Shown one piece after another: positions 42,794 to 52,480 of a DNA stretch of 64,000 nucleotides (positions within the stretch are counted from its first letter, which is position 1; every line of letters starts with the position of its first letter). The notes under the pieces were generated by a model that saw only the letters and a program-made list of their open reading frames with translations, did not search any database and was not told where the DNA came from. The DNA is from Thalassotalea euphylliae (GTDB lineage Bacteria > Pseudomonadota > Gammaproteobacteria > Enterobacterales > Alteromonadaceae), in the NCBI RefSeq assembly GCF_003390375.1, contig NZ_QUOT01000001.1:248001-312000 (forward strand), given 5' to 3'. Position numbers and translations under genes: made by a program.

Positions 42794-43510
42794 TTAGCGA
42801 GAATAGCTTGGCCTAGGAACGATATGCCACTGGTTGTTATACAGCCTTTGGTGTGGGTAAAACTTAGTTTTATAGTTCATTTTTTGGCAATCATCGATTT
42901 GATAGCCTAAATAGAGAAACTCTTTACCCAGTGTTTGTGCGACATGGATTTGCTGCAATATAGAATATATACCTAAGCCGTTTTTGCGATAATCAGGATT
43001 GTAGAAGGTATAAACGGCAGACAGTGCACTTGGTAATTCATCTGTTACTGCGACACTCACTAACTTGTCACCATCATAGAGCTCAACAAAGTACTGCTTG
43101 CAAATATGAGTGAATAAGAAACTTTGATATTGCTCTGCGCTAGCAGGGTACATAGCACCATCAGCATGAAGTTCATTGATATAGCGTTCGAACAATGGGT
43201 AGTATTCTTCACTTGGCGTGCGACTTTTCACGAGTCTTAGGTGTTGATTCTTTTTGAGTGAACGCTTTTGGCTTTTGCTAGGTGTAAATTCTTGTACCAT
43301 GACTTTTACCGATTGGCAGGCATGGCAAGCTTTGCAATGCGGGCGGTAGACTTGTTCACCACTGCGACGAAAGCCTTGGTGCATTAAATAATCATATTGA
43401 TTCGCTTGCTCATGTAACTCATCAACAACAATCAATAGTCGCTCTTGGTTGCCAGGTAGGTAGTTACAGGAAAATTCTTTGCTGATACCCAAGCGAAAAT
43501 CATAAATCAT
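42794..43510 (-). CDS. bpt: Aspartate/glutamate leucyltransferase
   Basis: A 238-residue Bpt of the arginyltransferase (ATE) fold. It transfers leucine from Leu-tRNA to proteins with N-terminal Asp or Glu, turning them into N-degrons for ClpS. The N-terminal CNYLPGNQERL and the cysteine pairs in YRPHCKACHACQSVKV are typical, and NGLGIYSILQQIHVAQTLGKEF and YLGYQIDDCQKMNYKTKFYP form the catalytic part. The frame begins at a TTG at 43516, but GAGG is well placed for the ATG at 43510. It follows aat by about 40 bases. Confidence 0.94.
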   Translation of the reverse strand: MIYDFRLGISKEFSCNYLPGNQERLLIVVDELHEQANQYDYLMHQGFRRSGEQVYRPHCKACHACQSVKVMVQEFTPSKSQKRSLKKNQHLRLVKSRTPSEEYYPLFERYINELHADGAMYPASAEQYQSFLFTHICKQYFVELYDGDKLVSVAVTDELPSALSAVYTFYNPDYRKNGLGIYSILQQIHVAQTLGKEFLYLGYQIDDCQKMNYKTKFYPHQRLYNNQWHIVPRPSYSR

Positions 43511-43549
43511 TAGCAAAACCTCAGCTAAATTACGGCCAATAATAAAATA

Positions 43550-44257
43550 TTAGCTGCTAATAATACGCGGTGTCCAAAATTCGCTTGGAAGTGATAACTG
43601 AAGCATGGCTTGTTGCTGTTGTATAAAGTCGTCACGAGAAACTTCAATGCAGCCCATATCTTCAAGAAATGGATTTGTGATCTGACAGTCAATGAACTTT
43701 ACGCTGCATACTTCTAGCGCTTTAGCGAGAGCAACTAGTGCAACTTTAGAAGCGTTTGGTGCTTTATAAAACATCGACTCACCGCTAAAAAAACCATTGA
43801 TAGCAACACCATATAAACCACCTACTAATTTTTCTTGCTCCCATACTTCAACAGAATGGGCATGACCTAGCAGGTGTAACTGACGATAACCAGAAATCAT
43901 CTCAGGTAGAATCCAAGTTTCGTCTTGGCGAAATGGTGCACCTGCACAAAGTTCTATCACTTGATCAAATGCTCGATTAAATGATACCTGATAGGGGGTT
44001 TTATTAAGGAATTTACGCAGTGTGCGATTAATACGAATGTCGCGAGTTGGAATAATAGCTCGTGGGTTAGGAGACCACCACATAATGGGCTCGCCGTCAC
44101 TAAACCATGGAAATATGCCTTCGCTATACGCTTGAACCAAACGTTGCGGGGTGAGGTCGCCACCCACAGCGAGTAAGCCGTTAGGCTCGGTAAGCGCAGT
44201 ATCTAAAGGCGGAAAAACCAAACTATTTGGGTGAATAAACGAAATAGTTTGGCTCAT
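43550..44257 (-). CDS. aat: Leucyl/phenylalanyl-tRNA--protein transferase
   Basis: A 235-residue Aat (E. coli 234). It adds Leu or Phe from aminoacyl-tRNA to N-terminal Lys or Arg, creating a primary N-degron. Signatures are FPPLDTALTEPNGLLAVGGDL, GIFPWFSDGEPIMWWSPNPR and GESMFYKAPNASKVALVAL. It is cotranscribed with bpt and lies downstream of trxB on the same strand, as in E. coli, where aat-infA-clpA neighbour trxB. Confidence 0.97.
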   Translation of the reverse strand: MSQTISFIHPNSLVFPPLDTALTEPNGLLAVGGDLTPQRLVQAYSEGIFPWFSDGEPIMWWSPNPRAIIPTRDIRINRTLRKFLNKTPYQVSFNRAFDQVIELCAGAPFRQDETWILPEMISGYRQLHLLGHAHSVEVWEQEKLVGGLYGVAINGFFSGESMFYKAPNASKVALVALAKALEVCSVKFIDCQITNPFLEDMGCIEVSRDDFIQQQQAMLQLSLPSEFWTPRIISS

Positions 44258-44317
44258 CTTATTCCTGCTAAATACTGCTTGTTATTTAACAATTACTTGC
44301 TAGTGCTTGGGCATTTT

Positions 44318-45268
44318 TTAGCCTTTTGCATCCAAGTAACGCTCTGCATCTAATGCAGCCATACAGCCAGCACCCGCAGACGTGATTGCTTGGCGATAGA
44401 TATGATCTGCGACATCACCTGCAGCAAATACACCTTCAACGCTAGTTTGTGTTGCATTGCCGTTAGTACCACTATTAATGGTTAGGTAGCCATCTTTCAT
44501 ATCCAGCTGACCTTTGAAGATATCAGTATTTGGCTTGTGACCAATGGCGATAAACGCACCTTGCACTTCTAACTCTTCAGTAGCATCTGAATTTGTGTCT
44601 TTAATACGAACGCCGGTAACGCCCATATCATCGCCTAGTACTTCATCTAATGTACGGTCTAAGTGTAAAACAATATTGCCGTTTTCAACTTTGTCCATTA
44701 AACGTTGCGTTAAGATTTTCTCTGAGCGGAAAGTGTCACGACGGTGAATTAAGTGAACTTCAGAAGCAATATTTGATAAGTACAATGCTTCTTCAACGGC
44801 TGTGTTACCACCACCAACAACACATACTTTTTGGTTGCGGTAGAAGAAGCCGTCACAGGTTGCACAAGCAGAAACACCTCTCCCCATGAAAGCTTCTTCT
44901 GAAGGTAAACCTAGGTATTGTGCTGATGCGCCCGTGCAGATAATTAATGCATCACAAGTGTACTCGCTGCTGCCTTTTAAACGGAATGGGCGAGTTTCAA
45001 GGTCAACTTCTTCGATGTGATCAAAAATGATTTCGGTATCAAACTTTTCTGCATGCTTTTGCATACGTACCATTAAGTCTGGACCTGTTAAATCATCTGC
45101 ATCACCTGGCCAGTTTTCAACTTCAGTCGTCGTGGTTAACTGACCACCTTGCTGCATACCGGTGATCATTACTGGGTTTAAGTTAGCGCGCGCTGCATAT
45201 ACTGCTGCTGTGTAACCTGCTGGGCCAGAGCCTAAAATAAGAAGAGGAACGTGTCTTGCTTCGCTCAT
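44318..45268 (-). CDS. trxB: Thioredoxin reductase
   Basis: A 316-residue NADPH-dependent flavoenzyme. The FAD site is LILGSGPAGYTAAVYAAR, the redox-active disulfide CATC is in VSACATCDGFFYR, and the NADPH site is VVGGGNTAVEEALYL. A second FAD motif, GVFAAGDVADHIYRQAITSA, lies near the C-terminus. It keeps thioredoxin reduced in the cytoplasm. It is upstream of aat and bpt on the same strand and is separated from ald by a terminator. Confidence 0.97.
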   Translation of the reverse strand: MSEARHVPLLILGSGPAGYTAAVYAARANLNPVMITGMQQGGQLTTTTEVENWPGDADDLTGPDLMVRMQKHAEKFDTEIIFDHIEEVDLETRPFRLKGSSEYTCDALIICTGASAQYLGLPSEEAFMGRGVSACATCDGFFYRNQKVCVVGGGNTAVEEALYLSNIASEVHLIHRRDTFRSEKILTQRLMDKVENGNIVLHLDRTLDEVLGDDMGVTGVRIKDTNSDATEELEVQGAFIAIGHKPNTDIFKGQLDMKDGYLTINSGTNGNATQTSVEGVFAAGDVADHIYRQAITSAGAGCMAALDAERYLDAKG

Positions 45269-45363
45269 GGGTTCTCCAAAAAATTCGTTTCGACAATATG
45301 ATTTCTATTGATTGGGATTTTAATAAAGTTATTCAAGAGTGGGAAATAACTTTTCGTAAATAA

Positions 45364-45397
45364 AAAAAAGCGCCTCTTATATCAAGGGCGCTTTTTT
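45364..45397. terminator. Terminator of ald
   Basis: AAAAAAGCGCC (45364-45374) and GGCGCTTTTTT (45387-45397) form an 11-bp stem with a 12-base loop. It lies between ald and trxB, both on the minus strand, and should end ald transcripts. Confidence 0.88.
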
Positions 45398-45441
45398 AAA
45401 CACTGACTAATTTAAGAATTGCAGGCTATTAAGTGCAACGA

Positions 45442-46563
45442 TTAAGCGTTAGCTAAAGCGGTTGCTGGCTCAATAAAGTCAAAACCAAGGTTGTCTGCTA
45501 CTTCTTTAACGGTTACTTGGCCATTAATGACATTCAAACCATTTAATAAGTGCTGGTTGTCATTAAGTGCTTGTTTGTAACCTTTGTTTGCTAACTGGAT
45601 AATGTAAGGCAAAGTTGCATTGTTCAGTGCAAACGTTGATGTGCGTGGCACAGCACCTGGCATGTTGGCTACACAGTAGTGAACAACATCGTCAACAATA
45701 TAAGTAGGCTCAGCGTGTGTGGTAGGTGTTGATGTTTCAATACAACCACCTTGGTCGATAGCAACATCAACAATAGCAGCACCAGGCTTCATGTTTTTGA
45801 TGTGCTCTTTAGTGACTAGTTTTGGCGCTGCAGCACCCGGAATAAGTACACCACCAATCACAAGGTCTGCGTCTAATACGTGTTTTTCTAACGCATCGGC
45901 AGTTGAGTAAATCGCTTTCACTTGGTTACCGAATAGATCGTCAAGCTTGCGTAAAACGTTAACATTGCGGTCTAAAATGACCACGTCAGCCCCCATGCCA
46001 ACTGCCATTTTTGCAGCGTTAGCACCAACCATACCACCACCAATAATCACAACTTTTGCTGGCTCAACGCCCGGTACACCACCTAATAACATGCCGCGAC
46101 CAGCGTTAGATTTTTCTAACGCTTGTGCACCTGCTTGAATTGACATGCGACCAGCTACTTCTGACATAGGCGCAAGTAGTGGTAAGCCACCGTGATTATC
46201 TGTCACCGTTTCATAGGCGATACAAACGGCTTTGCTTTTAACTAAGTCTTGAGTTTGCGGTAAATCTGGTGCTAAGTGAAGGTAAGTGAAAAGAATTTGG
46301 CCTTCACGCAACATTGCACGCTCAACGGCTTGTGGCTCTTTTACTTTAACGATCATTTCTGCTTGCGCAAAAACTTCTTCTGCTGTCGCTAAAATGCCAG
46401 CACCAGCTTCAATATAATCTTGATCGGTAAAACCGATGCCAATACCGGCATTTGTTTCAACAAAAACGCTGTGGCCATGGTTAATTAGTTCACGTACGCT
46501 CGCTGGCACCATGCCAACACGGTATTCGTGATTTTTTATTTCCTTTGGTACACCGATGATCAT
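45442..46563 (-). CDS. ald: Alanine dehydrogenase
   Basis: A 373-residue NAD-dependent enzyme that interconverts alanine with pyruvate and ammonia. MIIGVPKEIKNHEYRVGMVPAS holds the substrate-binding Arg and Lys, and AEMIVKVKEPQ and ARMSIQAGAQALEK-like segments follow. The nucleotide fold is VIIGGGMVGANAAKMAVGMGADV. It is divergent from lrp, with about 127 bases between the starts. Lrp-type regulators commonly control the adjacent ald gene. Confidence 0.96.
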   Translation of the reverse strand: MIIGVPKEIKNHEYRVGMVPASVRELINHGHSVFVETNAGIGIGFTDQDYIEAGAGILATAEEVFAQAEMIVKVKEPQAVERAMLREGQILFTYLHLAPDLPQTQDLVKSKAVCIAYETVTDNHGGLPLLAPMSEVAGRMSIQAGAQALEKSNAGRGMLLGGVPGVEPAKVVIIGGGMVGANAAKMAVGMGADVVILDRNVNVLRKLDDLFGNQVKAIYSTADALEKHVLDADLVIGGVLIPGAAAPKLVTKEHIKNMKPGAAIVDVAIDQGGCIETSTPTTHAEPTYIVDDVVHYCVANMPGAVPRTSTFALNNATLPYIIQLANKGYKQALNDNQHLLNGLNVINGQVTVKEVADNLGFDFIEPATALANA

Positions 46564-46690
46564 AATTATTTCTCTATGGATTGAAATTGGTGACTAGTAT
46601 AGTCGTAAATATGTAGAGCATCCTGTTGTAATTTGCTATTTTGTAGAGAATAAAACTACAAAAATAGCTAAAACTAGAGAAATATAAACC

Positions 46691-47194
46691 ATGCCGTTAA
46701 GTCGCTCGAATAATCGTCACACTAGCAATAAGAAAATTGATCGTATCGACCGAAATATCTTAGAAGAACTTCAAAAAAATGGCCGTTTATCTAATGTCGA
46801 ATTGTCTAAACGAGTAGGATTAAGCCCAACGCCATGTCTAGAGCGGGTTAAACGTTTAGAAAATGATGGCTATATCGTTGGCTATCGGGCAATACTAGAC
46901 CCAACGCTGCTAGACGCTGCATTACTGGTAATTGTTGAAATAACCCTTGAGAAAACAAGCCCAGACGTATTTGATGACTTTTCTAAGGCGGTGCAAGACT
47001 TAGACGTGATTCAAGAATGTCACCTAGTTTCAGGCGATTTTGATTTCCTACTAAAAACTCGGGTAAAAGATATGGCAGCTTATCGTGAACTTTTGGGCGA
47101 TACCTTGTTGCGCTTACCGGCGGTAAGTGAAAGCCGCACTTATGTGGTGATGGAAGAAGTAAAATCCGCCAATGTAATCCCTGTCGTGCGTTAA
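46691..47194 (+). CDS. lrp: Leucine-responsive regulatory protein
   Basis: A 167-residue Lrp/AsnC-family regulator (E. coli Lrp 164). The N-terminal helix-turn-helix is in IDRNILEELQKNGRLSNVEL followed by SKRVGLSPTPCLERVKRLE, and the C-terminal RAM domain (about 80-160) senses amino acids. Placement directly upstream of ftsK-lolA-rarA-serS is that of true Lrp in E. coli and relatives. It is divergent from ald, a likely target. Confidence 0.95.
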   Translation: MPLSRSNNRHTSNKKIDRIDRNILEELQKNGRLSNVELSKRVGLSPTPCLERVKRLENDGYIVGYRAILDPTLLDAALLVIVEITLEKTSPDVFDDFSKAVQDLDVIQECHLVSGDFDFLLKTRVKDMAAYRELLGDTLLRLPAVSESRTYVVMEEVKSANVIPVVR

Positions 47195-47275
47195 ACGGCG
47201 ATTTGTCGTTTTCTCTTGTCTTAATTTTTGTTATTTTACAAAAACTAAAACAATAATTTTCCAAGTGGTAATTCT

Positions 47276-49939
47276 TTGTCTTCTTCTCGAGAAAAATTAA
47301 CCGGTGCGCAACGTTTACTTGAAGCAGGTCTACTGATCTGCTCAGTACTCGCTATGTATTTAATGTTGGCACTATTTACCTTTGACCCGGCAGATCCTGG
47401 CTGGTCGCAAACTGGCTATCAAACACCAGTGCGAAATTTAGGTGGCTCGGTAGGTGCGTATTTATCTGATCTATTACTGAACCTCTTTGGCGTGATTGCC
47501 TACACCTTGCCCTTCGTGATTGCCGTTGTTGGTTGGTTATTGTTCCAACGCTTTTATCGTCTTATGCAACTTGATTACCTGACTTTAGGGTTAAAACTGG
47601 TTGGCTTTTTCATGTTTTATATTGGCGTAACCTCGCTTGCCAGCATGAATTTTGATGACATTTTCTACTTCTCTGCGGGCGGTATATTAGGCGATGTACT
47701 TAGCGGTGCATTTCTACCATACTTTTCGTTTGTTGGCTCAACGCTACTGTTTTTACTACTAACTTGCACAGGTTTTGTCTTTTTGACAGGTATCTCGTGG
47801 TTAGAGGTGATTGATAACATAGGTCGTTATGCAATTGCCGTTGCTTTGTATATCGCAGGGCTACCGAAATTAATTGCTGAGAAATTTAATAGTGAGCCAA
47901 AAGAAAAACCGCTAGAAAACGAAAGGGCAATAAAAGAAGCGAAAGCGGATGTCGATGAAAATGATCCGCTGTTTAATGAGTCACACTTAGAAGACAAAAC
48001 ATTTGAAGAAACACCTGAGCCTGTTAAGCAAGCATTTGAACAATCAAGGTTTGATGGTGCCGAAGACGACTTGGCAATAGCTGAACAAACTAATCAAAAC
48101 AATGATGATTACGACGAGCCGCCATTTGCTATCAGTGATGATTTAGATGATAACTTAGGCAATAACTTCAGCGATAAGTTAATAGAAAACACAGGTGAAA
48201 ACATAGAGCCAAGTCTTGGCGATATGGGCAAGGAGCGTGTTGAACCATTTATTGAGATAGATGAACTGATGACTGGCCCGCTAACGGTTAACGTGCAAGA
48301 AAATGTTAGTGAGTCTGAAATTACTGCCGCGTTTGAGCCAGTAGAGAAAATTCAGGTAGAAGAAACGCCAACGTTGCATGATAAAATTAATCAGCAGTTG
48401 GATGAGCAGGCGAGGGCAGAAGCGGATGCCGCACCTGATTTTGCATCATTACCATCGTTGGATTTACTCGATCGCTCCGATAAACAAAAGCATCCAATTG
48501 ATCAAGCCCAGCTTGAACAAGTATCACGTTTAGTTGAAGCCAAACTTAGTGAATTTGGCATCAAGGCAGATGTGGTGGATGTATTCCCTGGCCCAGTAAT
48601 CACCCGTTTTGAATTGGATCTAGCTCCAGGCGTAAAAGTGAGCAAAATCACTAACCTATCGAAAGATATTGCCCGTTCGCTATCAGCGAAAAGTGTTCGC
48701 GTGGTCGAAGTGATTGAAGGCAAGTCAGTGATCGGTATCGAATTGCCAAATAAACATCGCGAAACTGTGTACTTCTCTGATGTACTCTCTTGTGACACTT
48801 TTGAGCAATCAAGTTCAAATTTGGCAATGGCCATTGGAAGTGATATATCCGGTAAACCTGTCGTGGCTGATCTTGCCAAAATGCCACACTTACTGGTTGC
48901 TGGTACCACAGGCTCTGGTAAGTCAGTTGCGGTAAATACCATGATTGTCAGTATCTTGTATAAGTCGTCGCCTGAAGACGTTCGCATGATCATGATTGAC
49001 CCGAAACAAGTTGAATTATCAGTTTATGACGGTATTCCACATCTACTATCAGAAGTTGTGACCGACATGAAAGAAGCGGCCAATGCGCTACGCTGGTGTG
49101 TGGGTGAAATGGAGCGTCGCTATCAGTTAATGTCTAAGCTTGGTGTTCGTAACCTAAAAGGTTATAACGATAAAGTGGCTAAGGGTATCGCTGAAGGTGA
49201 GCCATTAATTGATCCTTTATGGCAACCAACAGACGCTTTTAGCAATACACCACCTACGCTAGAAAAACTGCCATCAATCGTAATTGTCGTGGATGAATTT
49301 GCCGACATGATGATGATAGTTGGTAAAAAAGTGGAAGAGCTTATTGCCCGTATTGCGCAAAAAGCACGTGCCGCGGGAATCCACTTAATTCTGGCCACGC
49401 AACGCCCATCTGCGGATGTTATTACCGGTTTAATTAAAGCAAATATCCCAACCCGTATGGCATTACGTGTTCAGTCGCGTATTGAATCACGCATTATTCT
49501 TGATCAGCAAGGCGCAGAGCAGTTATTGGGTATGGGTGATATGTTCTATTTACCGCCAGGTGAAGCAGTGCCTGTGCGTGTGCATGGTGCCTTTGTCAAC
49601 GACGATGAAGTACATGCTGTGGTCAGCGACTGGAAATCTCGTGGTGAACCAAATTACCTAGATGAAATCAAATCTGGGGATACTGAGCAAGAAATTTTGC
49701 TGCCGGGTGAGCAAGCGGAAGCGATGGAAGGAGCAGAGCTTGACCCACTTTATGATGAAGCGCTTGCGTTTGTTAGTGAAACGCGACGTGTTTCAATTTC
49801 TAGCGTACAGCGTAAGTTCCGAATTGGCTATAACCGTGCGGCTCGTATCGTTGAAGATATGGAAATGCAAGGCGCGGTTTCTCCACCGGGTCATAATGGC
49901 GCACGTGAAGTATTAGCACCGCCACCGGTCAAAGACTAG
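47276..49939 (+). CDS. ftsK: DNA translocase FtsK
   Basis: An 887-residue septal DNA pump. The N-terminal part has four membrane helices (about 20-195). An acidic linker (about 205-410) is short compared with E. coli FtsK (1329 total). The motor has Walker A GTTGSGKSVAVN (about 543) and IVVDEFADMMMI. The winged-helix gamma domain (about 825-880, SISSVQRKFRIGYNRAARIVEDME) reads KOPS sites and activates XerCD at dif. The start is TTG at 47276; no ATG fits the family N-terminus SSSREKLTGAQRLLEAG. Confidence 0.96.
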   Translation: MSSSREKLTGAQRLLEAGLLICSVLAMYLMLALFTFDPADPGWSQTGYQTPVRNLGGSVGAYLSDLLLNLFGVIAYTLPFVIAVVGWLLFQRFYRLMQLDYLTLGLKLVGFFMFYIGVTSLASMNFDDIFYFSAGGILGDVLSGAFLPYFSFVGSTLLFLLLTCTGFVFLTGISWLEVIDNIGRYAIAVALYIAGLPKLIAEKFNSEPKEKPLENERAIKEAKADVDENDPLFNESHLEDKTFEETPEPVKQAFEQSRFDGAEDDLAIAEQTNQNNDDYDEPPFAISDDLDDNLGNNFSDKLIENTGENIEPSLGDMGKERVEPFIEIDELMTGPLTVNVQENVSESEITAAFEPVEKIQVEETPTLHDKINQQLDEQARAEADAAPDFASLPSLDLLDRSDKQKHPIDQAQLEQVSRLVEAKLSEFGIKADVVDVFPGPVITRFELDLAPGVKVSKITNLSKDIARSLSAKSVRVVEVIEGKSVIGIELPNKHRETVYFSDVLSCDTFEQSSSNLAMAIGSDISGKPVVADLAKMPHLLVAGTTGSGKSVAVNTMIVSILYKSSPEDVRMIMIDPKQVELSVYDGIPHLLSEVVTDMKEAANALRWCVGEMERRYQLMSKLGVRNLKGYNDKVAKGIAEGEPLIDPLWQPTDAFSNTPPTLEKLPSIVIVVDEFADMMMIVGKKVEELIARIAQKARAAGIHLILATQRPSADVITGLIKANIPTRMALRVQSRIESRIILDQQGAEQLLGMGDMFYLPPGEAVPVRVHGAFVNDDEVHAVVSDWKSRGEPNYLDEIKSGDTEQEILLPGEQAEAMEGAELDPLYDEALAFVSETRRVSISSVQRKFRIGYNRAARIVEDMEMQGAVSPPGHNGAREVLAPPPVKD

Positions 49940-49968
49940 TTAAAGACTCGAGAGAATGTAATTTGAAA

Positions 49969-50700
49969 ATGAAAAAAAATTTTGTTGGTATGGCATTGTT
50001 TACTAGCATGGCCAATACCGTGCTCACTGCCATGTTTACAGCCACTTTGAGTGTTAACTCCTTCGCTGTCGAAGTTAATGAGCAAGTATTAAATAGCGCA
50101 AGTGCTAATGAATTAGCTACGCCTGCAACAAATAACCTGTTGGTAAACAATGAGGCTAAAACAGAGCTGCTGGCAAAACTAGCGCAGCTTGAAAACTTAG
50201 CAGCGAGCTTTACGCAAAATATTTATGATGTAGACAATAATCTGCTACAAACTGGGCAAGGGCAGTTCACCTTAGCAGCTCCCAACTATTTAAACTGGCA
50301 AACGACATCACCAGAAGAATCGACCTTAGTTTCTGATGGTGAAACCTTGTGGTTATTCGACCCATTTATCGAACAAGTGACCGCTTATTCCCTAGCGAAC
50401 AGTATTAGCAATACGCCTATTTTATTGCTAACCAGCACAGATGAGTCACTTTGGCAGCAATACGACATTAGCCAAATGGCCAATGAAGCATTTAAAGTGG
50501 TTGCTAAAAGTGAAGATGCACAGGTTAAGGAGTTATTACTAGCCTTTAGCGGCGATGTACTTTCAGGCTTTACCATTGTAGATGCAACGGGTCAGCACAG
50601 TGAGTTTCTTTTGGAAAATATCGCGGCAAATCAAACATTAGCCAGCGAAGTATTTTCTTTTCAAGTCCCAGAGGGCATGCTGTTAGATGACCAGCGCTAA
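49969..50700 (+). CDS. lolA: Outer-membrane lipoprotein carrier protein LolA
   Basis: A 243-residue periplasmic chaperone that carries lipoproteins from LolCDE to LolB. A long signal peptide (about 1-37) precedes a spacer, and the Lol fold runs from LAKLAQLENLAASFTQNIYD to the end, with GQGQFTLAAPNYLNWQTTSPEE and VSDGETLWLFDPFIEQVT. A TTG at 49963 precedes the ATG used here. Its last 14 bases overlap the start of rarA, so the two are translationally linked. Confidence 0.94.
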   Translation: MKKNFVGMALFTSMANTVLTAMFTATLSVNSFAVEVNEQVLNSASANELATPATNNLLVNNEAKTELLAKLAQLENLAASFTQNIYDVDNNLLQTGQGQFTLAAPNYLNWQTTSPEESTLVSDGETLWLFDPFIEQVTAYSLANSISNTPILLLTSTDESLWQQYDISQMANEAFKVVAKSEDAQVKELLLAFSGDVLSGFTIVDATGQHSEFLLENIAANQTLASEVFSFQVPEGMLLDDQR

Positions 50701-52093
50701 AAGTTCTTCTAGAGCCAACCAGGGCTTAAATTTAGGCTTAAACACAGGCTTGGAGCTTGATTTAGGCTTTGAGCAGCCAACTGAGTTTATGCCGCTTGCC
50801 GCTCGGCTTCGCCCAAAAACACTAGATGATTATGTTGGGCAGCAACATATTTTGGGGCAAGGTATGCCTCTGCGCCAAGCGATTGAACAGCAGCAAAGTC
50901 ATTCCGTTATTTTCTGGGGGCCACCGGGTACTGGAAAAACCACATTAGCTGAGATCATGGCCAATCACGCCAATGCGGAAATTGAACGCATTTCAGCGGT
51001 CACTGACGGCATAAAAGAAATTCGTAAGGCAATTGAAGCGGCAAAAGACCGTTTGATCCATCGCCAGCAGCGCACGGTCTTGTTTGTTGATGAAGTGCAT
51101 CGTTTCAACAAAAGTCAGCAAGACGCTTTTTTACCTCACATCGAAGATGGCACCATAGTATTTATCGGTGCGACGACAGAAAACCCAGCATTTGAACTAA
51201 ATAGAGCTTTGTTATCTCGTGCTCGGGTATATGTACTGAATAAACTCACGGCTGAGGATTTAAGTCAGGTTTATCATAATGCGCTGACTCACCTTAACCA
51301 AGAGCGCGCACAAAGTAATTTACCAGCCATTGTATTTGAGCCTGAGGCCATTAATAGCTTGTTGTCTGTCGCTAGTGGTGATGCTCGTCGGTTGCTGAAT
51401 TTAATTGAGAATTCTCTGACTCATGCCGTTGATGGCTCAGCCATTACTGAGCAGCAAGTGTTGGAAGTGGCGGGTAGTAAAATTGCGCTATACGATAAAG
51501 GCGGTGATGCCTTTTATGATTTAATCAGCGCTTTTCACAAATCAGTGCGTGGCTCAGATCCTGATGCGGCGTTGTATTGGTTTGCCAGAATACTTACGGC
51601 AGGTGGCGACCCGCTATACGTTGCCCGTCGCCTGTTAGCCATTGCCAGCGAAGATGTGGGCAATGCTGATCCAAGAGCACTCACCATTGCCATAAATGCA
51701 TGGGATACCTTCCAGCGTGTTGGCCCGGCAGAAGGTGAGCGAGCAATTGCCCAAGCGGCGGTCTATCTTGCACTTGCGCCAAAGAGCAATGCTGTTTACA
51801 CGGCATTTAAACAAGCAATGGCGATGGCTGCACAAACCAGCGAGCTAGATGTGCCTATTCATCTAAAGAACGCCACGAGCAATATCACCAAGGGGTTAGG
51901 GCATGGTCAGGAATATCGTTATGCACATGACGAACCTAATGCTTTTGCCGCTGGTGAATGTTATTTTCCGCCTGAGATTGGCCAAACGCGATTTTATCAG
52001 CCAACTGAGCGTGGCTTAGAAAAACAACTAAAGGCAAAACGAGAGTACTTAGACCAACTTAACAGGGATAGTGATGAGCAACGCTTTAAATAG
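50687..52093 (+). CDS. rarA: Replication-associated recombination protein A (AAA ATPase)
   Basis: A 468-residue clamp-loader-like AAA+ ATPase (MgsA/RarA; E. coli 447). It acts at stalled replication forks. Walker A is WGPPGTGKTTLAE, Walker B LFVDEVHRFNKSQQDA, sensor 1 IGATTENPAFELN, followed by the tetramerisation part (KSVRGSDPDAALYW, ASEDVGNADPRAL). An N-terminal extension rich in Gly, Leu and Asn (about 1-25) precedes the conserved MPLAARLRPKTLDDYVGQ. It overlaps both lolA and crcB. Confidence 0.96.
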   Translation: MTSAKSSSRANQGLNLGLNTGLELDLGFEQPTEFMPLAARLRPKTLDDYVGQQHILGQGMPLRQAIEQQQSHSVIFWGPPGTGKTTLAEIMANHANAEIERISAVTDGIKEIRKAIEAAKDRLIHRQQRTVLFVDEVHRFNKSQQDAFLPHIEDGTIVFIGATTENPAFELNRALLSRARVYVLNKLTAEDLSQVYHNALTHLNQERAQSNLPAIVFEPEAINSLLSVASGDARRLLNLIENSLTHAVDGSAITEQQVLEVAGSKIALYDKGGDAFYDLISAFHKSVRGSDPDAALYWFARILTAGGDPLYVARRLLAIASEDVGNADPRALTIAINAWDTFQRVGPAEGERAIAQAAVYLALAPKSNAVYTAFKQAMAMAAQTSELDVPIHLKNATSNITKGLGHGQEYRYAHDEPNAFAAGECYFPPEIGQTRFYQPTERGLEKQLKAKREYLDQLNRDSDEQRFK

Positions 52094-52469
52094 TGTCAGT
52101 ATGTATTTGCTAGTGGCACTTGGTGGTGCCTGTGGTGCCAGTTTACGGTTTTTTATTTCGCAATTAGTCCTAAATTGGCTAGGAAAGGGATTCCCTTTTG
52201 CGACATTGATCGTTAATATTTCGGGCTCATTTATAATGGGTCTGTTATACGGGCTTATAGAGCAGGGCGTTATAGAAGTCGCCATTACCCGAACACTGAT
52301 TGGGATAGGCTTTCTAGGTGCATTAACGACCTTTTCAACGTTTTCATTAGATACTGTGCTGCTTATTCAGCATGGTGAGTATTTTAAAGCGGTTACCAAT
52401 ATACTGCTCAATGTTGTACTTTGTGTGGGTGCAGCAGCACTCGGTATATTTCTAGTAACCCATCGGTAA
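52074..52469 (+). CDS. crcB: Fluoride ion channel/exporter CrcB (Fluc)
   Basis: A 131-residue membrane protein with four helices. LLVALGGACGASLRFFI, FPFATLIVNISGSFIMGLLYG and GFLGALTTFSTFSLDTVLL are the conserved CrcB/Fluc segments, including the Asn and Phe residues that line the fluoride pore. It exports cytoplasmic fluoride. The start (GTG 52071 or ATG 52074) overlaps the rarA end by about 20 bases, so it is expressed with the lolA-rarA-serS group. There is no room for a fluoride riboswitch before it. Confidence 0.93.
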   Translation: MSNALNSVSMYLLVALGGACGASLRFFISQLVLNWLGKGFPFATLIVNISGSFIMGLLYGLIEQGVIEVAITRTLIGIGFLGALTTFSTFSLDTVLLIQHGEYFKAVTNILLNVVLCVGAAALGIFLVTHR

Positions 52470-52480
52470 AGTGACTAACA

